The notes beneath the pieces are model-generated. The model saw nothing but the letters and a program-made list of their open reading frames with translations, was not told the DNA's origin and did not search any database. The position numbers and the translations under genes are program-made. 44,672 nt of DNA from an uncultured Bacilli bacterium (GTDB lineage Bacteria > Bacillota_I > Bacilli_A > RF39 > UBA660), in the NCBI GenBank assembly GCA_944371315.1, contig CALVXN010000005.1:1-44672 (forward strand), in the 5' to 3' direction. The number at the start of each line of letters is the position of its first letter. The first letter of the stretch is position 1. Shown piece by piece: positions 1 to 8,740 of the stretch.

Positions 1-24
1 CTTATATAAATTATTATAGCAATT

Positions 25-65
25 AAAAAAGTAGATCACATTCTATTTTTGTGTCTACTTTTATT
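25..65 (-). terminator. Rho-independent terminator after the ABC exporter
   Basis: Read on the minus strand, AAAGTAGACAC pairs with GTGATCTACTTT (one bulged A) and is followed by a run of T. It lies just past the stop of the ABC transporter gene and would end the mutS-ABC transcript. The opposite strand also has a T-rich tail, so it may work both ways. Confidence 0.75.
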
Positions 66-99
66 TTATCAGTTCAAATTTTAAATATAATACTTCTTT

Positions 100-1824
100 T
101 TAATTTTCATTTTTATATAATTTTTTATATAATTCACTATTTTTCATCAAATAATTGTGCTTTCCTTTAGCTACTACTTTACCATTGTCTATTAAATATA
201 TTAAATCTGCATCTATTATGGTAGATAATCTATGTGCAATAATAACCACAGTATGATCAACCACTAAATTATCTATTGCAAGTTTTATTTTTTCTTGATT
301 TTCATTATCAAGAGCACTTGTAGCTTCATCAAACAATAAAATTTTACTTTCTTTAAGTAAAGCTCTAGCTATTGCAATTCTTTGTTTTTGTCCTCCACTT
401 AAATTAACTCCGCCTTCTCCAATAAGAGTATTATATTTATTTGGTAAATTCATTATATATTCATCTATTTCAGCTTTTTTACATACTTCTCGAATTTTTT
501 TTAATGAAATATACTTATCTAAAACTTTAAAATTTTCTATTATACTTCTATTAAATAAAAACGGATCTTGACGAATAATAGCAATATTTTTTCTTAATGA
601 TTCTTCATCAAAATCTTGAAGAGGAATGTCATCAATTAAAATTACTCCTTGATCTGGATCAAAATAACGTAACAATAAATTAAAAATAGAACTTTTTCCT
701 TGCCCACTTTTTCCAACTATTGCTATTTTTTTATTTTTAGGGATTATCAAATTTAAGTTTTCAAAAATATTGTTTTCTTCATTACTATATTTAAATGTAA
801 CATTTTTAAATTCAATTATACCTTCTATATCTGTTTTATTTAAATTTCCAAATGTATTATCTTTGTATAATTTGTTATTTATTATTTCATCAACGCGTTC
901 TACTGATACTTTCATTTTTTGATACGATGAAGATACATTCATCGCCAATTCAACTAAATACATAAATCTATATATGTAATAAGTGATTGCTATAAAAAAT
1001 CCAAATGTATTTTTACCAATTGCAACCAATATTATACATGTTATGAATGCTGCTACTTCTAATATACTGCCCAAAGTATATGTAAGAGCATAATACTTTT
1101 CTTCATCAATCATTTGTTTTTTATTTTTAAAAAATATTATATCAATTATACTTTTAATATTTTTATTTATATTTTCTCTTATTCCTAATGCTCTTATTTC
1201 CCTTATCCCTCTAATTGATTCATTTACCTCAGAAATGGTTTTATCTTTTTCCTTGGTTATTTCCTTTTGGTTTTCTTTTATTAACGGTAAGTATTTAGAT
1301 GAAAAATAATAAAATATAATAAAATATATTATTATTTCTAATGCTATCACCCATGAGTTAAATAAAATATAAATAAATATTAGTAATGCGGATAAAAAAG
1401 TTGTTCCTGCATTTATTAAATGTCTAAATGTTTCTGTTATCGAGCTGGCATCATTTGTTATTCTATTTATATATTCACCACTTGATTTTTCTTCAAATGC
1501 TCTTGCTGGTAATAAACCTACTTTATAATATACTTCATAACTTATCTTAGACATAACATTCATACTTACTTTTTTTATTGAAATTTTCCCTATTTTTTTA
1601 AATACCATATTGTCTAAAATTGATAATACTAAATAAATTATTAATATAATTATTGCTAAAGTATAATTTTTATTAGTAGCATAATCTAGTGATTTTCCAA
1701 TTAAATATCCAAAACTTATTCCTATTATCGAACTAATAAGCAAAAAAATAAAAGATTTAATAAAAAGCAATTTTTCATTATAAAAATACCTTTTAAAAAA
1801 TCTTATTACTTCTTTTGTTTTCAT
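100..1824 (-). CDS. ABC exporter, fused membrane and ATPase domains
   Basis: Half-transporter of the type I ABC exporter family, about 574 residues. The first ~310 residues hold about six hydrophobic membrane segments. The C-terminal ATPase has Walker A (GKSGQGKSS), Q-loop, the LSGGQKQR signature, Walker B (ILLFDEATSALD) and the H-loop His in AHRLST. Such proteins usually dimerise in the cytoplasmic membrane and export lipids, peptides or drugs; nothing here fixes the substrate. I prefer the ATG at 1822-1824, because AAGGGTG lies 6-7 bases upstream of it. An in-frame GTG at 1833 would sit too close to that site. It follows mutS with almost no gap, so it is probably cotranscribed, an unusual partnership that need not be functional. 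Confidence 0.9.
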   Translation of the reverse strand: MKTKEVIRFFKRYFYNEKLLFIKSFIFLLISSIIGISFGYLIGKSLDYATNKNYTLAIIILIIYLVLSILDNMVFKKIGKISIKKVSMNVMSKISYEVYYKVGLLPARAFEEKSSGEYINRITNDASSITETFRHLINAGTTFLSALLIFIYILFNSWVIALEIIIYFIIFYYFSSKYLPLIKENQKEITKEKDKTISEVNESIRGIREIRALGIRENINKNIKSIIDIIFFKNKKQMIDEEKYYALTYTLGSILEVAAFITCIILVAIGKNTFGFFIAITYYIYRFMYLVELAMNVSSSYQKMKVSVERVDEIINNKLYKDNTFGNLNKTDIEGIIEFKNVTFKYSNEENNIFENLNLIIPKNKKIAIVGKSGQGKSSIFNLLLRYFDPDQGVILIDDIPLQDFDEESLRKNIAIIRQDPFLFNRSIIENFKVLDKYISLKKIREVCKKAEIDEYIMNLPNKYNTLIGEGGVNLSGGQKQRIAIARALLKESKILLFDEATSALDNENQEKIKLAIDNLVVDHTVVIIAHRLSTIIDADLIYLIDNGKVVAKGKHNYLMKNSELYKKLYKNEN

Positions 1825-1825
1825 T

Positions 1826-4378
1826 TTATTCACCCTTTTTTATCTTTTTTTGTAGTTCAAATAAATAATTTAATGCCATTATTGGTGTTGTGTTCATTAA
1901 ATCTAAATCTTTTATACTTTCTTTTATTATATCATCTTTTTCTGTTTTTGGCTCTAAATCCATGCTAAGTTGAACTTTTTCTACTGTATTTTTCTTTTTA
2001 GCATTAGTTTCATATTCATTTAATATTTCATTTGCTCTATTTAATAATTTTTCAGGCATATGAGCAAGTCTTGCTACATGTATTCCGTAGCTCTTATCTA
2101 CTGCTCCATTTTTTATTTTATGTAAAAATGTAATTGACTCACCATTGTCTATTGCACTTACATGAATATTTTTTATATTTTTATATTTTTTATCTAATTT
2201 TGTAAGTTCATGATAGTGAGTAGAAAATAAAGTGTAGGCTTTAATATTTTCACTTAAATATTCAAGTATTGCTTGTGCTAAACTCATTCCATCATATGTT
2301 GCCGTTCCTCTTCCTAATTCATCAAATAATATTAAACTGTTTTTTGTAGCTTTACATATTGCATTTCTTGCTTCATTCATTTCGACCATAAATGTTGATT
2401 CGCCACTTACTAAATCATCACTAGCTCCAATTCTAGTAAATATTTTATCAATAATAGGTAAATTAGCACTACTTGCCGGAACAAAAGAACCTATTTGAGC
2501 CATTATAATAATAATTGCTAGTTGCCTCATATAAGTTGATTTACCACTCATGTTAGGTCCAGTTATTAATAACGTATTTATTCCATTATCCATTATACAA
2601 TCATTTGGAACATATTCTTCTTTACTTACTATTTCTACTACGGGATGTCTTCCATCTTTTATATTAATAATACCTATTTCATTTAATGTAGGTCTTACAA
2701 AATTATATTCTTCACTACAAGTTGCAAGAGAAACTAAGACATCAATTTCACTTAAAGTATCAGCGGTTTTAAACAATAGTGGAACAACATTTTTTATATT
2801 ATTTCTAATTTTACAAAATATTTTATATTCCAATGCTATTATATTTTCTTCGGCATTTAAAATTAATGATTCTTTTTCTTTTAAGGCTGGTGATATATAT
2901 CTTTCACAATTTACTAATGTTTGTTTTCTATACCAGTTAAATTCTTCTTTTACTAAATTCTTTTGACCATTTGGAACTTCGATATAATAACCAAATACTT
3001 TATTAAATCCTACTTTTAAACTTTTAATTCCAGTTTCTTCTTTAATTTGAGCTTCAAAGCGTGCAACAAAATCTTTACCACCACTTCTTATATCTCTTAA
3101 TTCATCTAACTCTTTATCATATCCATTTTTTATAATTCCTCCTTCTTTTACACTAATTGGAGGATCTTCTGCTATTGCTTTATCAAGCATTTCAAAAATA
3201 TCAAAATGTGAATTTATTTCATAGTCAAATCCTAACTTTTCTATTTTTTCTTTTATAGCTGGTAGGACACTTAAACTATTTTTAAATTGTAGTAAATCTC
3301 TGGCGTTTAAATTGCCATTTATTGTTTTACCTGCTAACCTTTCTATATCATATACTTCATTTAATAAATTTTTAAGTTCATCTTTAATTATAAATTGATT
3401 ATTTAAGGTTTCTATTTTTTCATATCGACTATTTAACTCTTTTATATCTTTTAAGGGATTTAATAACCAATTTTTAAGTTTTCTGCTTCCCATCGCAGTT
3501 TTACATTTATCAAGTAACCATATTAATGAATATGTTCTTTCTTTTAATCTTATTGTTTCTACTAATTCAAGATTTCGAACAGTATGAATATCCATACTTA
3601 CATATTTACTTTTTTCGATTATTTCTAATTTTTTTATGTAACTTAAATCTTTTAATTGTTTAATATCTAAATAATAAAATAAATGACTAACTCCACTTCT
3701 TACGCGTGGATCTATGATGGTATCTAATAACTCATTATATTTATCTTCTAAAAATTCACCATTTATTGACACTTCAATTTTGTATGTATTTTTTAACAAG
3801 TCTATCAATTGAGTATTTAAATTATCTAATAATACTACTTCTTTAATATTATAATTTAATATTTCATTTAATAAAGTATCAATATTATTTTCAATTGTAA
3901 GTGATGCTAAATATCCCGTTGAAATGTCTAGAATTGTCATAATTATTATATCTTGAAAAAATAATATTCCTGCAATATACGATGAATCTCTTTCATTCAA
4001 TAAGTCATTATCTGCAATAGTTCCTTTACTTATTACATCAACTATACCCCTTTGAACCATTCTATTTCCAACATCCTTTGGATCTTCTAATTGTTCACAT
4101 ATAGCTACTTTATATCCTTTATTAACTAATTTTTCAATGTATGATTTAACATTATTATGAGGAACTCCACACATCGGAACTCTTTCATCTAGCCCTGCAA
4201 CTCTACCAGTTAATGTTAATTCTAGTTCTTTTGATGCTAATAATGCATCATCAAAAAACATTTCATAAAAATCTCCAAGACGATAAAAGACAAGTTCTTC
4301 TGGATACTTATCTTTTATTTCCATGTATTGTTTCATCATGGGACTTAATTTATTTCTATCTACTTCACTACGTTTCAT
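1826..4378 (-). CDS. mutS: DNA mismatch repair protein MutS
   Basis: MutS recognises base mismatches and small loops in DNA and uses ATP to start repair. At 850 residues it is full length for MutS1. The N-terminal mismatch-binding domain carries the Phe-x-Glu wedge in GDFYEMF (Phe37, Glu39). The C-terminal ATPase has GPNMSGKSTYMRQ (Walker A), SLILFDELGRGT (Walker B) and the STHYHEL segment. The last residues (near TPIMALNYLFEL) match the usual MutS tail for tetramer contacts. mutL is not beside it in this window, unlike in many Firmicutes. A dyad covers its start codon and presumed -10 box (separate entry). Confidence 0.97.
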   Translation of the reverse strand: MKRSEVDRNKLSPMMKQYMEIKDKYPEELVFYRLGDFYEMFFDDALLASKELELTLTGRVAGLDERVPMCGVPHNNVKSYIEKLVNKGYKVAICEQLEDPKDVGNRMVQRGIVDVISKGTIADNDLLNERDSSYIAGILFFQDIIIMTILDISTGYLASLTIENNIDTLLNEILNYNIKEVVLLDNLNTQLIDLLKNTYKIEVSINGEFLEDKYNELLDTIIDPRVRSGVSHLFYYLDIKQLKDLSYIKKLEIIEKSKYVSMDIHTVRNLELVETIRLKERTYSLIWLLDKCKTAMGSRKLKNWLLNPLKDIKELNSRYEKIETLNNQFIIKDELKNLLNEVYDIERLAGKTINGNLNARDLLQFKNSLSVLPAIKEKIEKLGFDYEINSHFDIFEMLDKAIAEDPPISVKEGGIIKNGYDKELDELRDIRSGGKDFVARFEAQIKEETGIKSLKVGFNKVFGYYIEVPNGQKNLVKEEFNWYRKQTLVNCERYISPALKEKESLILNAEENIIALEYKIFCKIRNNIKNVVPLLFKTADTLSEIDVLVSLATCSEEYNFVRPTLNEIGIINIKDGRHPVVEIVSKEEYVPNDCIMDNGINTLLITGPNMSGKSTYMRQLAIIIIMAQIGSFVPASSANLPIIDKIFTRIGASDDLVSGESTFMVEMNEARNAICKATKNSLILFDELGRGTATYDGMSLAQAILEYLSENIKAYTLFSTHYHELTKLDKKYKNIKNIHVSAIDNGESITFLHKIKNGAVDKSYGIHVARLAHMPEKLLNRANEILNEYETNAKKKNTVEKVQLSMDLEPKTEKDDIIKESIKDLDLMNTTPIMALNYLFELQKKIKKGE

Positions 4379-4408
4379 AATACTTCTAAAACTCCCAAAA
4401 GTATTATA
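4377..4408 (-). promoter_or_regulatory. mutS promoter -10 and 9-bp dyad over its start codon
   Basis: On the minus strand a TATAAT (4408-4403) lies 24 bases before the mutS ATG. ATAATACTT (4377-4385) and AAGTATTAT (4399-4407) are perfect 9-base inverted arms, so the dyad covers both the -10 box and the ATG, with the weak GGGAG ribosome site in the loop. It could be an operator, or, in read-through RNA from the gene upstream, a hairpin hiding the start. No convincing -35 box was seen. Confidence 0.4.
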
Positions 4409-4422
4409 TCACGTATTGCAAA

Positions 4423-6135
4423 TTATTTAAAATGTTTTAACTTTTTCTTTTGCGGCAAAATATAATCATATCTTGTTATACTTATATTAGTGTTAGGTAT
4501 TTTTACTTTTATTTTTTCATTTGTTACTTTTATATTAATTATATCTTTATCATTTTTTATTTCAAATGGTATTTCTTTATCCATAACTTGATATCCTACA
4601 CTGGCTTTTGTTTCTTTTAAAATATATTTACCTAATAATAAATTCTCTATTTCTATTATCCCATCATTGTTTGTTATACCTTTTTCTATTTCTTCTGAGT
4701 TTTCATTCATTAAAATAAATTCTGTTCCTTCAATCGGATTACCTAATCCATCTACTTTTTTTATTATTAATTTTCCTTTTTTATAATAATTTATTATATT
4801 CAAATTTATAGTTTCTATCGCATTTGTTTTATCATTTAATTTTAATTCTATAACATATTCTTCATTATCATTTATAAAATTACCATTATCATTAAATTCT
4901 CTTATTATGTATTTCCCTATCAATAAATCATCAAAAATTATTTTTCCAAAGCTATTTGTATTTTTTATGTCTATTAATTCTTTTTTTTCGTTATATATTC
5001 CAAATTTTATATTTTCTAAAAATTTTCCATCTTCTGATGTTTTTATAATTTCAATTTTTCCTTTTTTGGGCTCATTAAAAAATTCTAGTTTTATTTCATT
5101 TGAGTCTTTAAGTGAAAACAATATACTTTCATTATTTACTTCATAACCATCAATAACCTGTTTATCATTTTCTTTTAATATATAATTTCCAATTGGCAAG
5201 CTCTTTATTTTAATTTCACCATTTTTATCTGTTTTAGCATTCATTATAAAAGTCCCATCTTCTTTATATATATTAAATTCTATTCCTTCTATTTGAAGTG
5301 TTTTATTAGTTTCTTTATCTTTTTTAATTATATTTAAGTTTGTTTCATTAACTTTAAATATTATGTCAAAATCTTCCGGAATAAAACTGCCTGCTGCTAA
5401 AACTTTTTGACTTTCATTATCAAAATATAATATGGGATATTCATTATATAAATTATCTTCTTTACGAAGTGTTATTTTATTTTCGCCAATTATATTTCCA
5501 GTAATTATTAACTTGTTATTTTCTATTTTTACACTTTCATTATTTTCAATAATATAATTATTTAAAACATTATTTGTATCATCAAACTTTTTTGTTTCTC
5601 CATAAGTAAGTTCTATATTTCCTAAATTTGGTTTTTTATTATGATTTTCTACTAGTTTATATATTTCTGCTATTTCATTCGCAAATATATTTTCATTATT
5701 ATTACCATTCAAACCATCAGTAAAATAAAACCGAGCATTTTTATCTATTTCTCGCCATATAAGAACCTGTGTAATATAATACCAATAGTCTTCTTTATGA
5801 TTGTTATATTGATATCCATAGTATGCTATTAGATTTATTTTATTCCATATTTCATTTGAAATGTTTAACTTTTCTAAATAATTATTTTTTACTATTTCAT
5901 ATTTACTATTATTAATTAAACTAATAAATGGCTCTAAACAATATACTGCAACATTATCACTTTTTCTTCTAATAAATATTCCTTGTTTCGTTTTTTCATT
6001 ACCATGTTCATCTATTTTTCTTATATATACATTGCTTATTTTTTCACCTGTATATATTTCTTCTAATGCATTTGCTTTTACATTTAATGAATAAAATGAT
6101 AATAAAGCAAGTAATAGTAAGCTTCTTTTTAACAT
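4423..6135 (-). CDS. Secreted thioester-domain and Cna-B/SpaA repeat surface protein
   Basis: 570 residues. A signal peptide (hydrophobic residues ~5-16, cleavage near ANA-LEE) is followed by a thioester (TIE/TQXA-type) domain: Cys66 in VYCLEP and Gln123 in ITQVLIW are the pair that forms the internal Cys-Gln bond in Gram-positive adhesins, which can bind host amines covalently. A small beta domain follows (~170-255), then three SpaA/Cna-B-like modules (about 265-360, 360-455 and 455-545), each opening with a K-I-I-K-x-like strand and closing with G-x-Y-I-x-(K/R)-E. Near the C-terminus is KIPNTNI, resembling a sorting motif, but no membrane helix follows, only a Lys-rich tail. A strong AAAGGAGA site lies 5 bases before the ATG. 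The likely role is adhesion or surface stalk; the anchoring mode is unclear. Confidence 0.8.
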   Translation of the reverse strand: MLKRSLLLLALLSFYSLNVKANALEEIYTGEKISNVYIRKIDEHGNEKTKQGIFIRRKSDNVAVYCLEPFISLINNSKYEIVKNNYLEKLNISNEIWNKINLIAYYGYQYNNHKEDYWYYITQVLIWREIDKNARFYFTDGLNGNNNENIFANEIAEIYKLVENHNKKPNLGNIELTYGETKKFDDTNNVLNNYIIENNESVKIENNKLIITGNIIGENKITLRKEDNLYNEYPILYFDNESQKVLAAGSFIPEDFDIIFKVNETNLNIIKKDKETNKTLQIEGIEFNIYKEDGTFIMNAKTDKNGEIKIKSLPIGNYILKENDKQVIDGYEVNNESILFSLKDSNEIKLEFFNEPKKGKIEIIKTSEDGKFLENIKFGIYNEKKELIDIKNTNSFGKIIFDDLLIGKYIIREFNDNGNFINDNEEYVIELKLNDKTNAIETINLNIINYYKKGKLIIKKVDGLGNPIEGTEFILMNENSEEIEKGITNNDGIIEIENLLLGKYILKETKASVGYQVMDKEIPFEIKNDKDIINIKVTNEKIKVKIPNTNISITRYDYILPQKKKLKHFK

Positions 6136-6258
6136 AATTCTCCTTTTCTAATTATTACAATGCTTACTATTTCCTTTAAAAATTCACCTCCTTTTCCCTT
6201 TCTATAAATAATTATTTTAAATTTGCTTCTAATTTCCTTTTTATTTTATTTTATTTTT

Positions 6259-7104
6259 TTACATTTTACTTATTTCTTTTTTACTTAATCCAGTTGCTTT
6301 AATTATAGTATCTATTGGCATTCCTAAATTAAGTAAATTTTTAGCTATATTTCTTTTTTCTATTTTTAGTCCTTTTTTAACACCCTTTTCCATGCCCTCT
6401 TCTAATGCATCTTCTCTAATTGATTTCTTTTCGATCATTTCATCTAATTCTTGATCATAGTAAAACCTAATTGTTTCCCTTTTTATTAAATCATCTCTTA
6501 TTTTTTCTGCTTCCATTAATACTTCATCTCCTTTTATAAATTCATTTATTTCTTTTTTTTCATATCTTGTTATTAATAAATACAATAAATATTTTTCTAA
6601 TTTTTTTATTTTTTTTCCTTCTTTATAATTTTTCTTTTCATATTCTAAATAGATTTCATACACTTTTATTGTTTGGGTATATATATCATTATTTTTATTT
6701 TTTAATACATAACTACTAAATTTTTGAGGCTTATCTAATTTGCTTTTGTATGCATTTATATTAAATAATATTAAATTTTTTTCCTCATCCCAATAAGTTT
6801 TGCTTGCAAATATGGCACATAAATATTTTAATTTATTTTCTTTCATTTTTTTATAATAGTTTCTATTCATTTCAAATACTATTATTATATTATCTATGCT
6901 TATCATACAATCGGTCATTTTCTTTTTTTCTTTATTTGCATTTTCCGTTATTATTTCTGAATCTAATATTTTTAAATTTTCCCTTACATATTCTTTATCT
7001 ATTTTTAATAATTCTGAAACTATACTTATTAAATAGTTAAAACATTCTTTGCTTTTAAAATATATTTTAAATAATGTATCATATGTTAAATCTAAACTTT
7101 CCAA
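6259..7104 (-). CDS. Rpn/PD-(D/E)XK nuclease family transposase-like protein, copy 1
   Basis: About 281 residues of the PDDEXK_2/Rpn type, recombination-promoting nucleases once annotated as transposases. The N-terminus (TYDTLFKIYFK) and the acidic core (a conserved Asp in MTDCMISID, then IIIVFEMNRNYY) fit this fold, with ExN where ExK or ExQ is usual. A charged coiled region leads to a C-terminal helix-turn-helix-like tail (LGMPIDTIIKATGLSKKEISKM). It starts with TTG: GGGAGG lies 5 bases before the second of two adjacent TTG codons. It is almost identical to the next gene; the main difference is an 8-codon insertion (VKKGLKI region) in the tail. Confidence 0.75.
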   Translation of the reverse strand: MESLDLTYDTLFKIYFKSKECFNYLISIVSELLKIDKEYVRENLKILDSEIITENANKEKKKMTDCMISIDNIIIVFEMNRNYYKKMKENKLKYLCAIFASKTYWDEEKNLILFNINAYKSKLDKPQKFSSYVLKNKNNDIYTQTIKVYEIYLEYEKKNYKEGKKIKKLEKYLLYLLITRYEKKEINEFIKGDEVLMEAEKIRDDLIKRETIRFYYDQELDEMIEKKSIREDALEEGMEKGVKKGLKIEKRNIAKNLLNLGMPIDTIIKATGLSKKEISKM

Positions 7105-7125
7105 CAAAACCTCCCTTTATTTTTC

Positions 7126-7947
7126 CTACATTTTACTTATTTCTTTTTTACTTAATCCAGTTGCTTTAATTATAGTATCTATTGGCATTCCTAAATTAAT
7201 TAGATTCTTAGCAATATTCTTTTTCTCTTTTTCCATGCCCTCTTCTAATGCATCTTCCCTAATTGATTTCTTTTCTATCATTTCATCTAATTCTTGATCA
7301 TAGTAAAACCTAATTGTTTCTCTTTTTATTAAATCATCTCTTATTTTTTCTGCTTCCATTAATACTTCATCTCCTTTTATAAATTCATTTATTTCTTTTT
7401 TTTCATATCTTGTTATTAATAAATACAATAAATATTTTTCTAATTTTTTTATTTTTTTTCCTTCTTTATAATTTTTCTTTTCATATTCTAAATAGATTTC
7501 ATACACTTTTATTGTTTGGGTATATATATCATTATTTTTATTTTTTAATACATAACTACTAAATTTTTGAGGCTTATCTAATTTGCTTTTGTATGCATTT
7601 ATATTAAATAATATTAAATTTTTTTCCTCATCCCAATAAGTTTTGCTTGCAAATATGGCACATAAATATTTTAATTTATTTTCTTTCATTTTTTTATAAT
7701 AGTTTCTATTCATTTCAAATACTATTATTATATTATCTATGCTTATCATACAATCGGTCATTTTCTTTTTTTCTTTATTTGCATTTTCCGTTATTATTTC
7801 TGAATCTAATATTTTTAAATTTTCCCTTACATATTCTTTATCTATTTTTAATAATTCTGAAACTATACTTATTAAATAGTTAAAACATTCTTTGCTTTTA
7901 AAATATATTTTAAATAATGTATCATATGTTAAATCTAAACTTTCCAA
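7126..7947 (-). CDS. Rpn/PD-(D/E)XK nuclease family transposase-like protein, copy 2
   Basis: About 273 residues, identical to copy 1 over roughly its first 240. The copies differ in a short in-frame deletion of 8 codons just before the KKNIAKNLINLG tail and in one Leu/Ile change. The near identity extends to DNA and to the GGGAGG-TTG start region, so the pair is a recent tandem duplication of roughly 0.85 kb. The same domain features apply: an acidic PD-(D/E)XK-like core and a C-terminal helix-turn-helix-like tail. Activity is unproven. In this family the proteins are linked to RecA-independent recombination. Confidence 0.75.
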   Translation of the reverse strand: MESLDLTYDTLFKIYFKSKECFNYLISIVSELLKIDKEYVRENLKILDSEIITENANKEKKKMTDCMISIDNIIIVFEMNRNYYKKMKENKLKYLCAIFASKTYWDEEKNLILFNINAYKSKLDKPQKFSSYVLKNKNNDIYTQTIKVYEIYLEYEKKNYKEGKKIKKLEKYLLYLLITRYEKKEINEFIKGDEVLMEAEKIRDDLIKRETIRFYYDQELDEMIEKKSIREDALEEGMEKEKKNIAKNLINLGMPIDTIIKATGLSKKEISKM

Positions 7948-7967
7948 CAAAACCTCCCTTTATTTTC

Positions 7968-8662
7968 CTACATTTTACTAATTTCTTTTTTACTCAATCC
8001 AGTTATAGATGATATTAAATCTATTGATAAACCATGTTCTTTCATACTTTTAGCATTATTTATTTTTTCTTTTTTTAAACCCTTTTCCATTCCAATTTTT
8101 GTTGCATATTCCAATTTCATGTTTTCTTCTAATCTTCTTTCATATTCAGGGTCAAAATCCCATATGAACTCTTCATTTTCTTCTAATCTTTTTCTTTCTT
8201 TTTCTATTTCCATTAATACTTCATTTCCCTTTATTAATTTTTTTATTATTTTTTCACCTTCAATACTTGTTAAATACAAATATAATAAATACTTTTCTAA
8301 TTTACTTATTGTAAATTCATCATACCATTTTTTATATATTTCAACAAGACTTATTTCATATATTTTTATAGCGTCAGTATATAAATTTTCATAGTTTTCT
8401 TGTAATTTATATTCACTTCTATTTTCAATATTTTTAAATCTATTTATGTTTACTAATATTATCTTCTTTGGTTCGTATTTTTCACCCTTTCTAAAACAAT
8501 TATTATATGTTGATGTTACATATCTTAATTTTAATTCTCTATAATTTTCATAATAGCTTCTATTCATTTCAATTATAATTACAAATTCATCTATTAATAT
8601 TATACAATCAGATATTTTTCCTTTTTCTTAGTAAAATCAATATTTTTGTGCACATATTCCTC
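7968..8662 (-). pseudogene. Decayed third Rpn-family copy
   Basis: The open part (from ATG 8567, 199 residues) matches the middle and end of the two neighbours: MNRSYYENYRELKLRY, then the KYLLYLYLTS segment and the same LSKKEISKM tail. The homology does not begin at that ATG. In the same frame upstream I read ISDCIILIDEFVIIIE, matching the core of the intact copies, until a TAA at 8628-8630. Just beyond, in another frame, EEYVHKNIDF matches their KEYVRENL. This indicates a frameshift near the A-run at 8622-8627, and the first ~45 codons are missing. It is more divergent than the other two, so it is the oldest copy. Confidence 0.7.
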
Positions 8663-8710
8663 CCTTCACTTATATATCTTTCTTATTTATTTTTACTTTC
8701 CTTTTTTAAA

Positions 8711-8740
8711 CAATAAAAAAACAACTTTTTTAGTTGTTTA
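8711..8740 (-). terminator. Rho-independent terminator of the ylbL-like gene
   Basis: On the minus strand AACAAC and GTTGTT pair around a TAAAAAA loop and are followed by a long T-run. The stop codon TAA is in the loop, so the terminator is fused to the end of the coding sequence. Confidence 0.8.

Noticed and set aside
2550-2966. Long plus-strand frame opposite mutS
   Set aside because: Hydrophobic, low-complexity translation without a ribosome site, fully inside mutS whose motifs are intact; a shadow frame.
6182-6196. AAAGGAGGTGAAT-like ribosome site on the minus strand between the Rpn gene and the Cna-B gene
   Set aside because: No start codon with a usable frame follows (only a 2-codon GTG frame); it may be a remnant of a lost gene, but nothing supports one.
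6804-7883. Plus-strand frames inside the Rpn genes, repeated in both copies
   Set aside because: Their repetition follows from the duplication, and the encoded Phe/Leu-rich chains reflect antisense AT-rich DNA.
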